DNA of 64,000 nt from Calliopsis andreniformis (lineage: Eukaryota; Arthropoda; Insecta; Hymenoptera; Andrenidae), in contig NW_027480493.1 of the NCBI RefSeq assembly GCF_051401765.1, positions 1,488,001 to 1,552,000 of the forward strand, written 5' to 3'. The translations under genes were made by a program, and so were the position numbers. Below the pieces are notes generated by a model. That model did not search any database and had not been told where the DNA came from. It worked only from the letters and a program-made list of their open reading frames with translations. Below, one piece after another: positions 38,455 through 52,800 of the stretch. Within the stretch, counting starts at the first letter, position 1. Each line of letters starts with the position of its first letter.

Positions 38455-41400
38455 AGGGCTGAGGGTTGAGGATTGAGGGTTGAGGACTGCGGACTGAGGA
38501 TTGAGGATTGAGAATTGAGGAATGAGGATTGAGGATTGAGGATTGAAGATTGGGGATTGAGGATTGAGGGTTGTGGATTGAGGACGAGGACTGAGGGTTG
38601 AGTATTGATGTTTGAGGTCTGAGGATTGAGGATTGAGGATTGAGAATTGAGGATTGAAGATTGAGTATTGAGGATTGAAGGTTGAGGATTGAGGGTTGAG
38701 GATTGAAGATTGAGGACTTAGTGTTGAGGGTTGAGTGATGGGAATTGATGTTTGTGGATTGAGATTTGAAGATTGAAGAATGGGGATTGAGTATTGAAAA
38801 CTGTGAATTGAGGATATTCTATTGAGGATTGAGTATTGACAATTGATTGTTGAGGACTGATGGCTAAAGATTGAGGATTCAGGATTCAGGTTTCGGGATT
38901 GATGTTTAAGGACAGAGGATTGAGGGTTGAGGATTGAGTATTGAGGATTGACGCTTGAGGATTGAAGGTTGAGGATGGAGGATTGAAAAGAGTGGACTGA
39001 GAGTTGAGGATTGAGTGTTGAGAATTGATGTTTGAGGATTGAGATTTGATTATTGAATATTGTGGATTGAGTATTGAACCATGAGAATTCAGGATACTCT
39101 ATTGAGTATTAGGAATTGAGGATTGATGGTTGAGTATTGAAGATTGGTGGTTGAGGGTTGTGTGTTGAATATTGAGGATTGAGGATTGAGGATTGAGGAT
39201 TGAAGATTGAGGATTGAATATTGAGTCTTGATGATTGATGATTGAGGATTGAGGATTGAGTGTTGAGGATTGAGGACGAGGACTGACGGTTGAGGATTGA
39301 GGTTTGAGGTTTGAGGATTGAGGATTGAGGACTGAGGATTGAGGATTGAGGATTGAGCATTGAGGATTGAAGATTGAGGACTGGGGATTGAGGATTGAAG
39401 ATTGACGATTGAGGATTGAAGATTGAGTATTGAGGATTGAAGATTGAGGATTGAGGACTGAGGATTGAGGATTGAGTATTGAGGATTGAGGATTATGGAT
39501 GGAGGATTGAGGATTGAGTATTCAGGATTGAGGATTGAGGATTGTAGATTAAGTATTGAGGATTGATGATTAAAGATTGAGTGTTGAGAATTGAAGATTG
39601 AGGATTGATGATTGGGGATTGAGGATTGAGGATTGAGAATTGAGGATTGAGTATAGAAGGCTGAGGATTGATGATTGAGGATTGAGGATTGAGGATTGAG
39701 TATTGAGGACTGAGGGTTGAAGATTGAGGATTGATGATTGAGGATTAAAGATTGAGTATTGAGGATTGAAGATTGAGAATTGAGGATTGAGGATTGAAGA
39801 TTGAGGACTGAGTGTTGAGGGTTGAGTGATGAGAATTGATGTTTGTGGATAGAGATTTGAAGATAGCAGATTGAGTATTGTGTATTGTAAGCTGTGAATT
39901 GAGGATATTTTATTGAGGATTGAGGATTGTCACCTGATTGTTGAGGACTGAGGGCTGAAGATTGAGGATTCAGGATTGAGGATTCAGAATTGAGGTTTGA
40001 GGACTGAGGATTGAGGATTGAAGATTGATTATTGAGGATTGAGGATTGAGAATTGAGGATTGTGGATTGAGGATTGAAGATTGAGGATTGGGTCTTGAGG
40101 ATTGAAGAATGAGGATTGAGGATTGAGGATTGAGGATTGAGGATTGAAGATTGAGTATTGAGGATTGAAGATTGAGGATTGAAGACTGAGGATTGAGGAT
40201 TGAGTATTGAGGATTGAGGATTGAGGATTAAAGATTGAGTATTGAGGATTGAAGATTGAGGATTGTGGATTGAAGATTGAGTATTGAGGATTGAGGGTTG
40301 AGGATTGAGGATTGAAGATTGAGAATTGACGATGAGGTTTGAGGACTGAGGACTGAGGATTGAGGATTGAGAATTGAGGATTGAGGATTGAGGATTGAGA
40401 ATTGAAGATTGAGGATTGGGTATTGAGGATTGAACATTGAGGATTGAGGATTGAGGATCGAGGATTGCGGATTGAGGATTGAAGATTGAATATTGATGAT
40501 TGAAGATTGAGGATTGAGGATTGAGGGTTGTGGATTGAGGACGAGGACTGAGTGTTGAGTATTGATGTTTGAGGTCTGATGATTGAGGATTGAGGATTGA
40601 GAATTGAGGATTGAGGATTGAGGATTGAAGATTGAGGATTGGGTATTGAGGATTGAAGAATGAGGATCCAGGATTGAGTATTGAGGATTGACGATTGAAG
40701 ATTGAGTATTGGGGATTGAAGACTGACGATTGAGGATTTAGGATTGAGGGTTGAGGATTTAGTATTGAGAATTGAGGATTGAGGATTGAGGATTGAAGGT
40801 TGAGGATTGGGTATTGAGGACTGAGGACTGAGGATTGAGAATTGAGGATTGAGGATTGAGGATTAAAGATTGAGTATTGAGGATTGAGGATTGAGGATTG
40901 AAGTTTGAGTACTGAGGATTGAAGATTGAGGATTGTAGTTTGAGGATTGAGGATTGAGTATTGAGTATTGAGGATGGGGACTGGGGTTTGAGGATTGAGG
41001 TTTGAGGAATGAGGATTGAGGATTGAGGATTGAGGATTGAGGATTGAGGATTGAGTATTGAAGGTTGAGGATTGATGACTGAGGATTGAGGATTGCGGAT
41101 TGACGATTCAGGATTCAGGATTGAGGGTTGAAGGTTGAGTGTTGAGGATTGAAGGTTGAGGATTGACGATTGAGGATTGAGGATTGAGGATGAAGGCTGA
41201 GGTTTGAGGTTTGAGGTTTGAGGTTTGAGTATTGAATCCTGAGAATTCAGGATGTTCTATTGAGTATTGAGAATTGAGGATTGATGGTTTAGTATTAAGG
41301 ACTCAGGATTGAGGATTGAGGATTGAGTATTGAAGATTGAGGATTGATGGTTGAGGATTTAGAATTGAGGATTCAGGATTGAGGATTGAGGATTGAAAAT

Positions 41401-44400
41401 TGAGTATTGAGGATTGAAGATTGAGGACTGAGGAATAAAGATTGAGGATTCAGGATGAGGGCTGAGGGTTGAGGATTGAGGCTTGAGGACTGAGGACTGA
41501 GGATTGAGGATTGAGAATTGAGGATAGAGGATTGAGGATTGAAGATTGAGGATTGGGTATTGAGGATTGAAGAATGAGGATTGAGGATTGAGGATTGAGG
41601 ATTGAGGATTGAAGATTGAGTATTGAGGATTGAAGATTGAGTATTGAGGATTGAGGATTGAGGATTGAGGACTGAGGATTGAGGATTGAGGATTGAGAAT
41701 TGAAGATTGAGGACTGAGGACTGGGGATTAAAGATTGAGTGTTGAGGATTGAAGATTGAGGATTGATGATTGGGGATTGAGGATTGAGGATTGAGGATTG
41801 AGGATTGAGTATTGAAGGCTGAGGATTGATGATTGAGGATTGAGGATTGAGGATTGAGGATTGAGTATTGAGGACTGAGGGTTGAAGATTGAGGATTGAT
41901 GATTGAGGATTAAAGATTGAGTATTGAGGATTGAAGATTGAGAATTGAGGATTGAGGATTGAACATTGAGGACTGAGTGTGGAGTGTTGAGTGATGAGAA
42001 CTGATGTTTGTGGATAGAGATTTGAAGATTGCAGATTGAGTATTGTGTATTGAAAACTGTGAATTGAGGATATTCTATTGAGGATTGAGGATTGTCACCT
42101 GATTGTTGAGGACTGAGGGCTGAAGATTGAGGATTCAGGATTGAGGATCCAGAATTGAGGTTTGAGGACTGAGGATTGAGGATTGAGGATTGAAGATTGA
42201 GTATTGAGGATTGAAGATTGAGGATTGAGGACTGAGAATTGAGGATTGAGGATGAGGGCAGAGGGTTGAGGATTGAGGTTTAAGGACTGAGGACTGAGGA
42301 TTGAGGATTGAGAATTGAGGATTGAGGATTGAGGATTGAAGATTGAGGATTGGGTATTGAGGATTGAAGAATGAGGATTGAGGATTGAGGATTGAGGATA
42401 GAGGATTGAGGATTGAAGATTGAGGATTGGGTTTTGAGGATTGAGTATTGAGGATTGAGTATTGAAGGCTGAGGATTGATGATTGAGGATTGAGGATTGA
42501 GGATTGAGGATTGAGTATTGAGGACTGAGGGTTGAAGATTGAGGATTGATGATTGAGGATTAAAGATTGAGTATTGAGGATTGAAGATTGAGAATTGAGG
42601 ATTGAGGATTGAACATTGAGGACTGAGTGTTGAGGGTTGAGTGATGAGTATTGATGTTTGAGGATAGAGATTTGAAGATTGCAGATTGAGTATTGTGTAT
42701 TGAAAACTGTGAATTGAGGATATTCTATTGAGGATTGAGGATTGTCACCTGATTGTTGAGGACTGAGGGCTGAAGATTGAGCATTCAGGATTGAGGATTC
42801 AGAATTGAGGTTTGAGGACTGAGGATTGAGGATTGAGGATTGAAGATTGAGTATTGAGGATTGAAGATTGAGGATTGAGGATTGAGAATTGAGGATTGAG
42901 GATGAGGGCTGAGGGTTGAGGATTGAGGTTTAAGGACTGAGGACTGAGGATTGAGGATTGAGAATTGAGGATTGAGGATTGAGGATTGAAGATTGAGGAT
43001 AGGGTATTGAGGATTGAAGAATGAGGATTGAGGATTGAGGATTGAGGATAGAGGATTGAAGATTGAGTATTGAGGATTGAAGATTGACGATTGAGTATTG
43101 TGGATTGAAGATTGAGTATTGAACATTGAGGACTGAGTGTTGAGTGTTCAGTGATGAGAATTGATGTTTGTGGATAGAGGTTTGAAGATTGCAGATTGAG
43201 TATTGAGCATTGAAAACTGTGAATTGAGGATATTCTATTGAGGATTGAGGATTGTCAACTGATTGTTGAGGACTGAGGGCTGACGATTGAGGATTCAGGA
43301 TTGAGGATTCAGAATTGAGGTTTGAGGACTGAGGATTGAGGATTGAAGATTGATTATTGAGGATTGAGGATTGAGAATTGAGGATTGTGGATTGAGGATT
43401 GAAGATTGAGGATTGGGTCTTGAGGATTGAAGAATGAGGATTGAGGATTGAGGATTGAGGATTGAGGATTGAAGATTGAGTATTGAGGATTGAAGATTGA
43501 GGATTGAAGACTGAGGATTGAGGATTGAGTATTGAGGATTGAGGATTGAGGATTAAAGATTGAGTATTGAGGATTGAAGATTGAGGATTGTGGATTGAAG
43601 ATTGAGTATTGAGGATTGAGGGTTGAGGATTGAGGATTGAAGATTGAGAATTGACGATGAGGTTTGAGGACTGAGGACTGAGGATTGAGGATTGAGAATT
43701 GAGGATTGAGGATTGAGGATTGAGGATTGAAGATTGAGGATTGGGTATTGAGGATTGAACATTGAGGATTGAGGATTGAGGATCGAGGATTGCGGATTGA
43801 GGATTGAAGATTGAATATTGATGATTGAAGATTGAGGATTGAGGATTGAGGGTTGTGGATTGAGGACGAGGACTGAGTGTTGAGTATTGATGTTTGAGGT
43901 CTGATGGTTGAGGATTGAGGATTGAGAATTGAGGATTGAGGATTGAGGATTGAAGATTGAGGATTGGGTATTGAGGATTGAAGAATGAGGATCGAGGATT
44001 GAGTATTGATGATTGAGGATTGAAGATTGAGTATTGGGGATTGAAGACTGACGATTGAGGATTTAGGATTGAGGGTTGAGGATTTAGTATTGAGAATTGA
44101 GGATTGAGGATTGAGGATTGAAGGTTGAGGATTGGGTATTGAGGACTGAGGACTGAGGATTGAGAATTGAGGATTGAGGATTGAGGATTAAATATTGAGT
44201 ATTGAGGATTGAGGATTGAGGATTGAAGTTTGAGTATTGAGGATTGAAGATTGAGGATTGAGGATTGAGGACTGAGGATTGAGGATTGAAGATTGAGGAT
44301 TGGGGACTGAGTGTTGAGGGTTGAGTAATGAGAATTGATGTTTGTTAATGGAGATTTGAAGATTGAAGATTGAGGATTGAGTATTGAAAGCTGAGAATTC

Positions 44401-46870
44401 AGGATATTCTATTGGGTATTGAGAATTTTGTATTGATGGTTGAGTATTGAGGATTGATGGTTGAGTGTTGTGTGTTGAATATTGAGGATTGGCGGATTGA
44501 GTATTGAAGATTGAGGACTGAGGACTGAGGATTGAGTATTGAGGATTGAGGATTCAGTATTGAGGATTGAGGATTTAAGAGTATTGATGAGTGAAGATTG
44601 CGGATTTATTATTGAGGGTTTAGTTTTGAGGACGAGGACTTAGGGATGTGGATTGAGGTTTGAGGACAGAAGATTGAGGATTGAGGATTGAGAATTGATA
44701 ATTGAAGATTGAGGATTGAAAATTTAGGATTGGGTATTGAGGATTGAGGATTGGGGATTGAGGATTTAGTATTGGAGGTTGATTATTTAGGATTGAAGAT
44801 AGAGGGTTGAGGATTGAGGTTTGAGGAATGAGGTTTGAGGATTGAGGATTGAGGATTGAGGGTTGATGATTGAGTATTGAAGGTTGAGGATTGATGACTG
44901 AGGATTGAGGATTGAGGATTGAGGATTGAGGATTGAAGATTGAGTGTTGAGGATTGAGTGTTGAGGAGTGAGGATTGAGTGTTGAGGATTGAGGATGAGG
45001 GCTGAGGTTTGAGGTTTGAGGTTTGAGTATTGAATCCTGAGAATTCAGGATATTCTGTTGAGTATTGAGAATTCAGGATTGATGGTTGAGTATTGAGGAT
45101 TGAGGATTGAGGATTGAGGATTGAGAATTGAGGATAGAGGATTGAGGATTGAAGATTGAGGATTGGGTATTGAGGATTGAAGGATGAGGATTGAGGATTG
45201 AGGATTGAGGATTGAGGATTGAAGATTGAAGATTGAGTATTGAGGATTGAAGATTGAGTATTGAGGATTGAGGATTGAGGATTGAGGACTGAGGATTGAG
45301 GATTGAGGATTGAGAATTGAAGATTGAGGACTGAGGACTGGGGATTAAAGATTGAGTGTTGAGGATTGAAGATTGAGGATTGATGATTGGGGATTGAGGA
45401 TTGAGGATTGAGGATTGAGGATTGAGTATTGAAGGCTGAGGATTGATGATTGAGGATTGAGGATTGAGGATTGAGGATTGAGTATTGAGGACTGAGGGTT
45501 GAAGATTGAGGATTGATGATTGAGGATTAAAGATTGAGTATTGAGGATTGAAGATTGAGGATTCAGGATTGGGGATTCAGAATTGAGGTTTGAGGACTGA
45601 GGATTGAGGATTGAGGATTGAAGATTGAGTATTGAGGATTGAAGATTGAGGATTGAGGATTGAGGATTGAGGATTGAGGATTGAGGATGAGGGCTGAGGG
45701 TTGAGAATTGAGGTTTAAGGACTGAGGACTGAGGATTGAGGATTGAGAATTGAGGATTGAGTATTGAGGATTGAAGATTGAGGATTTGGTATTGAGGATT
45801 GAAGAATGAGGTTTGAGGATTGAGGATTGAAGATTGAGTATTGAATATTGAAGATTGACGATTGAGTATTGTGGATTGAAGATTGAGGATTGAACATTGA
45901 GGACTGAGTGTTAAGGGTTGAGTGATGAGAATTGATGCTTGTGGATAGAGGTTTGAAGATTGCAGATTGAGTATTGAGTATTGAAAGCTGTGAATTGAGG
46001 ATATTCTATTGAGGACTCAGGATTGTCAACTGATTGTTGAGTACTGAGGGCTGAAGATTGAGGATTCAGGATTGAGGATTCAGAATTGAGGTTTGAGGAC
46101 TGAGGATTGAGGACTAAAGATTGATTATTGAGGATTGAAGATTGAGGATTCAGGATTGAGGATTGAGGATTGAGGATTGAGGATGAGAGCTGTGCGTTGA
46201 GGATTGAGGTTTGAGGACTGAGGACTGAGGAATGAGGATTAGGAATTGGGGATTGAGGATTGAGTATTGAAGGTTGAGGATTGGGTATTGAGGATTGAAG
46301 GATGAGGCTTGAGTATTGAGGATTGAGGATTGAGGATTGAAGATTGAGTATTGAGGTTTGAAGACTGACGATTGAGGGTTGAGGATTGAGGATTGAGGAT
46401 TGAGGATTGATGATTGAGTATTGAGGATTGAAGATTGAGGATTGAGGTTTGAGGATTGAGGATTGAGGATTGAGGATTGAAGATTGAGGATTGGGGACTT
46501 AGTGTTGAGGGTTGAGTTATGAGAATTGATGTTTGTGGATAGATATTTGAAGATTGCAGATTGAGCATTGAGCATTGAAAACTGTGAATTGATGATATTC
46601 TATTGAGGATTGAGAATTGACAACTGATTGTTGAGGACTGAGGGCTGAAGATTGAGGATTCAGGATTAGGAATTCAGAATTGATGATTGAGGACTGAGGA
46701 CTGAGGATTGAAGATAGAGTATTGAGGATTGAAGATTGAGGATTAAGGGTTGAGGATTGGGGATTGAGGATCTAGGACTGAAAATTGATTATTGAGGATT
46801 GAAGATTGAGGATTGTGGATTGAGGATTGAGAATTGAGAATTGAGGATAAGGACTGAGGGTTGAGGATTG
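38455..46870 (+). repeat. 8.4-kb higher-order unit, copy A of a head-to-tail pair
   Basis: Copy A matches copy B (46871-55281) at an offset of 8,395 bases for most of its length and 8,402 near the right end. Order of modules: M1 (38838), M3 (39085), M1 (39929), M4 (41236), M1 (42094, 42744, 43254), M2 (44395), M4 (45034), M1 (46025, 46619). Even rare private variants are shared, for example GTGTGGAGTGTTGAG near 41970 and GTTTGTTAATGG near 44340, so the duplication is young. The junction is defined by GAGGTTTGAGGACTGCGG, where copy A runs into copy B. Confidence 0.88.
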
Positions 46871-49800
46871 AGGTTTGAGGACTGCGGACTGAGGATTGAG
46901 GATTGAGAATTGAGGAATGAGGATTGAGGATTGAGGATTGAAGATTGGGGATTGAGGATTGAGGGTTGTGGATTGAGGACGAGGACTGAGGGTTGAGTAT
47001 TGATGTTTGAGGTCTGAGGATTGAGGATTGAGGATTGAGAATTGAGGATTGAAGATTGAGTATTGAGGATTGAAGGTTGAGGATTGAGGGTTGAGGATTG
47101 AAGATTGAGGACTTAGTGTTGAGGGTTGAGTGATGGGAATTGATGTTTGTGGATTGAGATTTGAAGATTGAAGAATGGGGATTGAGTATTGAAAACTGTG
47201 AATTGAGGATATTCTATTGAGGATTGAGTATTGACAATTGATTGTTGAGGACTGATGGCTAAAGATTGAGGATTCAGGATTCAGGTTTCGGGATTGATGT
47301 TTAAGGACAGAGGATTGAGGGTTGAGGATTGAGTATTGAGGATTGACGCTTGAGGATTGAAGGTTGAGGATGGAGGATTGAAAAGAGTGGACTGAGAGTT
47401 GAGGATTGAGTGTTGAGAATTGATGTTTGAGGATTGAGATTTGATTATTGAATATTGTGGATTGAGTATTGAACCATGAGAATTCAGGATACTCTATTGA
47501 GTATTAGGAATTGAGGATTGATGGTTGAGTATTGAAGATTGGTGGTTGAGGGTTGTGTGTTGAATATTGAGGATTGAGGATTGAGGATTGAGGATTGAAG
47601 ATTGAGGATTGAATATTGAGTCTTGATGATTGATGATTGAGGATTGAGGATTGAGTGTTGAGGATTGAGGACGAGGACTGACGGTTGAGGATTGAGGTTT
47701 GAGGTTTGAGGATTGAGGATTGAGGACTGAGGATTGAGGATTGAGGATTGAGCATTGAGGATTGAAGATTGAGGACTGGGGATTGAGGATTGAAGATTGA
47801 CGATTGAGGATTGAAGATTGAGTATTGAGGATTGAAGATTGAGGATTGAGGACTGAGGATTGAGGATTGAGTATTGAGGATTGAGGATTATGGATGGAGG
47901 ATTGAGGATTGAGTATTCAGGATTGAGGATTGAGGATTGTAGATTGAGTATTGAGGATTGATGATTAAAGATTGAGTGTTGAGAATTGAAGATTGAGGAT
48001 TGATGATTGGGGATTGAGGATTGAGGATTGAGAATTGAGGATTGAGTATAGAAGGCTGAGGATTGATGATTGAGGATTGAGGATTGAGGATTGAGTATTG
48101 AGGACTGAGGGTTGAAGATTGAGGATTGATGATTGAGGATTAAAGATTGAGTATTGAGGATTGAAGATTGAGAATTGAGGATTGAGGATTGAAGATTGAG
48201 GACTGAGTGTTGAGGGTTGAGTGATGAGAATTGATGTTTGTGGATAGAGATTTGAAGATAGCAGATTGAGTATTGTGTATTGTAAGCTGTGAATTGAGGA
48301 TATTTTATTGAGGATTGAGGATTGTCACCTGATTGTTGAGGACTGAGGGCTGAAGATTGAGGATTCAGGATTGAGGATTCAGAATTGAGGTTTGAGGACT
48401 GAGGATTGAGGATTGAAGATTGATTATTGAGGATTGAGGATTGAGAATTGAGGATTGTGGATTGAGGATTGAAGATTGAGGATTGGGTCTTGAGGATTGA
48501 AGAATGAGGATTGAGGATTGAGGATTGAGGATTGAGGATTGAAGATTGAGTATTGAGGATTGAAGATTGAGGATTGAAGACTGAGGATTGAGGATTGAGT
48601 ATTGAGGATTGAGGATTGAGGATTAAAGATTGAGTATTGAGGATTGAAGATTGAGGATTGTGGATTGAAGATTGAGTATTGAGGATTGAGGTTTGAGGAT
48701 TGAGGATTGAAGATTGAGAATTGACGATGAGGTTTGAGGACTGAGGACTGAGGATTGAGGATTGAGAATTGAGGATTGAGGATTGAGGATTGAGAATTGA
48801 AGATTGAGGATTGGGTATTGAGGATTGAACATTGAGGATTGAGGATTGAGGATCGAGGATTGCGGATTGAGGATTGAAGATTGAATATTGATGATTGAAG
48901 ATTGAGGATTGAGGATTGAGGGTTGTGGATTGAGGACGAGGACTGAGTGTTGAGTATTGATGTTTGAGGTCTGATGATTGAGGATTGAGGATTGAGAATT
49001 GAGGATTGAGGATTGAGGATTGAAGATTGAGGATTGGGTATTGAGGATTGAAGAATGAGGATCCAGGATTGAGTATTGAGGATTGACGATTGAAGATTGA
49101 GTATTGGGGATTGAAGACTGACGATTGAGGATTTAGGATTGAGGGTTGAGGATTTAGTATTGAGAATTGAGGATTGAGGATTGAGGATTGAAGGTTGAGG
49201 ATTGGGTATTGAGGACTGAGGACTGAGGATTGAGAATTGAGGATTGAGGATTGAGGATTAAAGATTGAGTATTGAGGATTGAGGATTGAGGATTGAAGTT
49301 TGAGTACTGAGGATTGAAGATTGAGGATTGTAGTTTGAGGATTGAGGATTGAGGATTGAGTATTGAGGATGGGGACTGGGGTTTGAGGATTGAGGTTTGA
49401 GGAATGAGGATTGAGGATTGAGGATTGAGGATTGAGGATTGAGGATTGAGTATTGAAGGTTGAGGATTGATGACTGAGGATTGAGGATTGCGGATTGACG
49501 ATTGAGGATTCAGGATTGAGGGTTGAAGGTTGAGTGTTGAGGATTGAAGGTTGAGGATTGACGATTGAGGATTGAGGAATGAGGATGAAGGCTGAGGTTT
49601 GAGGTTTGAGGTTTGAGGTTTGAGTATTGAATCCTGAGAATTCAGGATGTTCTATTGAGTATTGAGAATTGAGGATTGATGGTTTAGTATTAAGGATTCA
49701 GGATTGAGGATTGAGGATTGAGTATTGAAGATTGAGGATTGATGGTTGAGGATTTAGAATTGAGGATTGAGGATTGAGGATTGAGGATTGAAAATTGAGT

Positions 49801-52800
49801 ATTGAGGATTGAAGATTGAGGACTGAGGAATAAAGATTGAGGATTCAGGATGAGGGCTGAGGGTTGAGGATTGAGGCTTGAGGACTGAGGACTGAGGATT
49901 GAGGATTGAGAATTGAGGATAGAGGATTGAGGATTGAAGATTGAGGATTGGGTATTGAGGATTGAAGAATGAGGATTGAGGATTGAGGATTGAGGATTGA
50001 GGATTGAAGATTGAGTATTGAGGATTGAAGATTGAGTATTGAGGATTGAGGATTGAGGATTGAGGACTGAGGATTGAGGATTGAGGATTGAGAATTGAAG
50101 ATTGAGGACTGAGGACTGGGGATTAAAGATTGAGTGTTGAGGATTGAAGATTGAGGATTGATGATTGGGGATTGAGGATTGAGGATTGAGGATTGAGGAT
50201 TGAGTATTGAAGGCTGAGGATTGATGATTGAGGATTGAGGATTGAGGATTGAGGATTGAGTATTGAGGACTGAGGGTTGAAGATTGAGGATTGATGATTG
50301 AGGATTAAAGATTGAGTATTGAGGATTGAAGATTGAGAATTGAGGATTGAGGATTGAACATTGAGGACTGAGTGTGGAGTGTTGAGTGATGAGAACTGAT
50401 GTTTGTGGATAGAGATTTGAAGATTGCAGATTGAGTATTGTGTATTGAAAACTGTGAATTGAGGATATTCTATTGAGGATTGAGGATTGTCACCTGATTG
50501 TTGAGGACTGAGGGCTGAAGATTGAGGATTCAGGATTGAGGATCCAGAATTGAGGTTTGAGGACTGAGGATTGAGGATTGAGGATTGAAGATTGAGTATT
50601 GAGGATTGAAGATTGAGGATTGAGGACTGAGAATTGAGGATTGAGGATGAGGGCAGAGGGTTGAGGATTGAGGTTTAAGGACTGAGGACTGAGGATTGAG
50701 GATTGAGAATTGAGGATTGAGGATTGAGGATTGAAGATTGAGGATTGGGTATTGAGGATTGAAGAATGAGGATTGAGGATTGAGGATTGAGGATAGAGGA
50801 TTGAGGATTGAAGATTGAGGATTGGGTTTTGAGGATTGAGTATTGAGGATTGAGTATTGAAGGCTGAGGATTGATGATTGAGGATTGAGGATTGAGGATT
50901 GAGGATTGAGTATTGAGGACTGAGGGTTGAAGATTGAGGATTGATGATTGAGGATTAAAGATTGAGTATTGAGGATTGAAGATTGAGAATTGAGGATTGA
51001 GGATTGAACATTGAGGACTGAGTGTTGAGGGTTGAGTGATGAGTATTGATGTTTGAGGATAGAGATTTGAAGATTGCAGATTGAGTATTGTGTATTGAAA
51101 ACTGTGAATTGAGGATATTCTATTGAGGATTGAGGATTGTCACCTGATTGTTGAGGACTGAGGGCTGAAGATTGAGCATTCAGGATTGAGGATTCAGAAT
51201 TGAGGTTTGAGGACTGAGGATTGAGGATTGAGGATTGAAGATTGAGTATTGAGGATTGAAGATTGAGGATTGAGGATTGAGAATTGAGGATTGAGGATGA
51301 GGGCTGAGGGTTGAGGATTGAGGTTTAAGGACTGAGGACTGAGGATTGAGGATTGAGAATTGAGGATTGAGGATTGAGGATTGAAGATTGAGGATAGGGT
51401 ATTGAGGATTGAAGAATGAGGATTGAGGATTGAGGATTGAGGATAGAGGATTGAAGATTGAGTATTGAGGATTGAAGATTGACGATTGAGTATTGTGGAT
51501 TGAAGATTGAGTATTGAACATTGAGGACTGAGTGTTGAGTGTTCAGTGATGAGAATTGATGTTTGTGGATAGAGGTTTGAAGATTGCAGATTGAGTATTG
51601 AGCATTGAAAACTGTGAATTGAGGATATTCTATTGAGGATTGAGGATTGTCAACTGATTGTTGAGGACTGAGGGCTGACGATTGAGGATTCAGGATTGAG
51701 GATTCAGAATTGAGGTTTGAGGACTGAGGATTGAGGATTGAAGATTGATTATTGAGGATTGAGGATTGAGAATTGAGGATTGTGGATTGAGGATTGAAGA
51801 TTGAGGATTGGGTCTTGAGGATTGAAGAATGAGGATTGAGGATTGAGGATTGAGGATTGAGGATTGAAGATTGAGTATTGAGGATTGAAGATTGAGGATT
51901 GAAGACTGAGGATTGAGGATTGAGTATTGAGGATTGAGGATTGAGGATTAAAGATTGAGTATTGAGGATTGAAGATTGAGGATTGTGGATTGAAGATTGA
52001 GTATTGAGGATTGAGGGTTGAGGATTGAGGATTGAAGATTGAGAATTGACGATGAGGTTTGAGGACTGAGGACTGAGGATTGAGGATTGAGAATTGAGGA
52101 TTGAGGATTGAGGATTGAGGATTGAAGATTGAGGATTGGGTATTGAGGATTGAACATTGAGGATTGAGGATTGAGGATCGAGGATTGCGGATTGAGGATT
52201 GAAGATTGAATATTGATGATTGAAGATTGAGGATTGAGGATTGAGGGTTGTGGATTGAGGACGAGGACTGAGTGTTGAGTATTGATGTTTGAGGTCTGAT
52301 GGTTGAGGATTGAGGATTGAGAATTGAGGATTGAGGATTGAGGATTGAAGATTGAGGATTGGGTATTGAGGATTGAAGAATGAGGATCGAGGATTGAGTA
52401 TTGATGATTGAGGATTGAAGATTGAGTATTGGGGATTGAAGACTGACGATTGAGGATTTAGGATTGAGGGTTGAGGATTTAGTATTGAGAATTGAGGATT
52501 GAGGATTGAGGATTGAAGGTTGAGGATTGGGTATTGAGGACTGAGGACTGAGGATTGAGAATTGAGGATTGAGGATTGAGGATTGAGGATTAAATATTGA
52601 GTATTGAGGATTGAGGATTGAGGATTGAAGTTTGAGTATTGAGGATTGAAGATTGAGGATTGAGGATTGAGGACTGAGGATAGAGGATTGAAGATTGAGG
52701 ATTGGGGACTGAGTGTTGAGGGTTGAGTAATGAGAATTGATGTTTGTTAATGGAGATTTGAAGATTGAAGATTGAGGATTGAGTATTGAAAGCTGAGAAT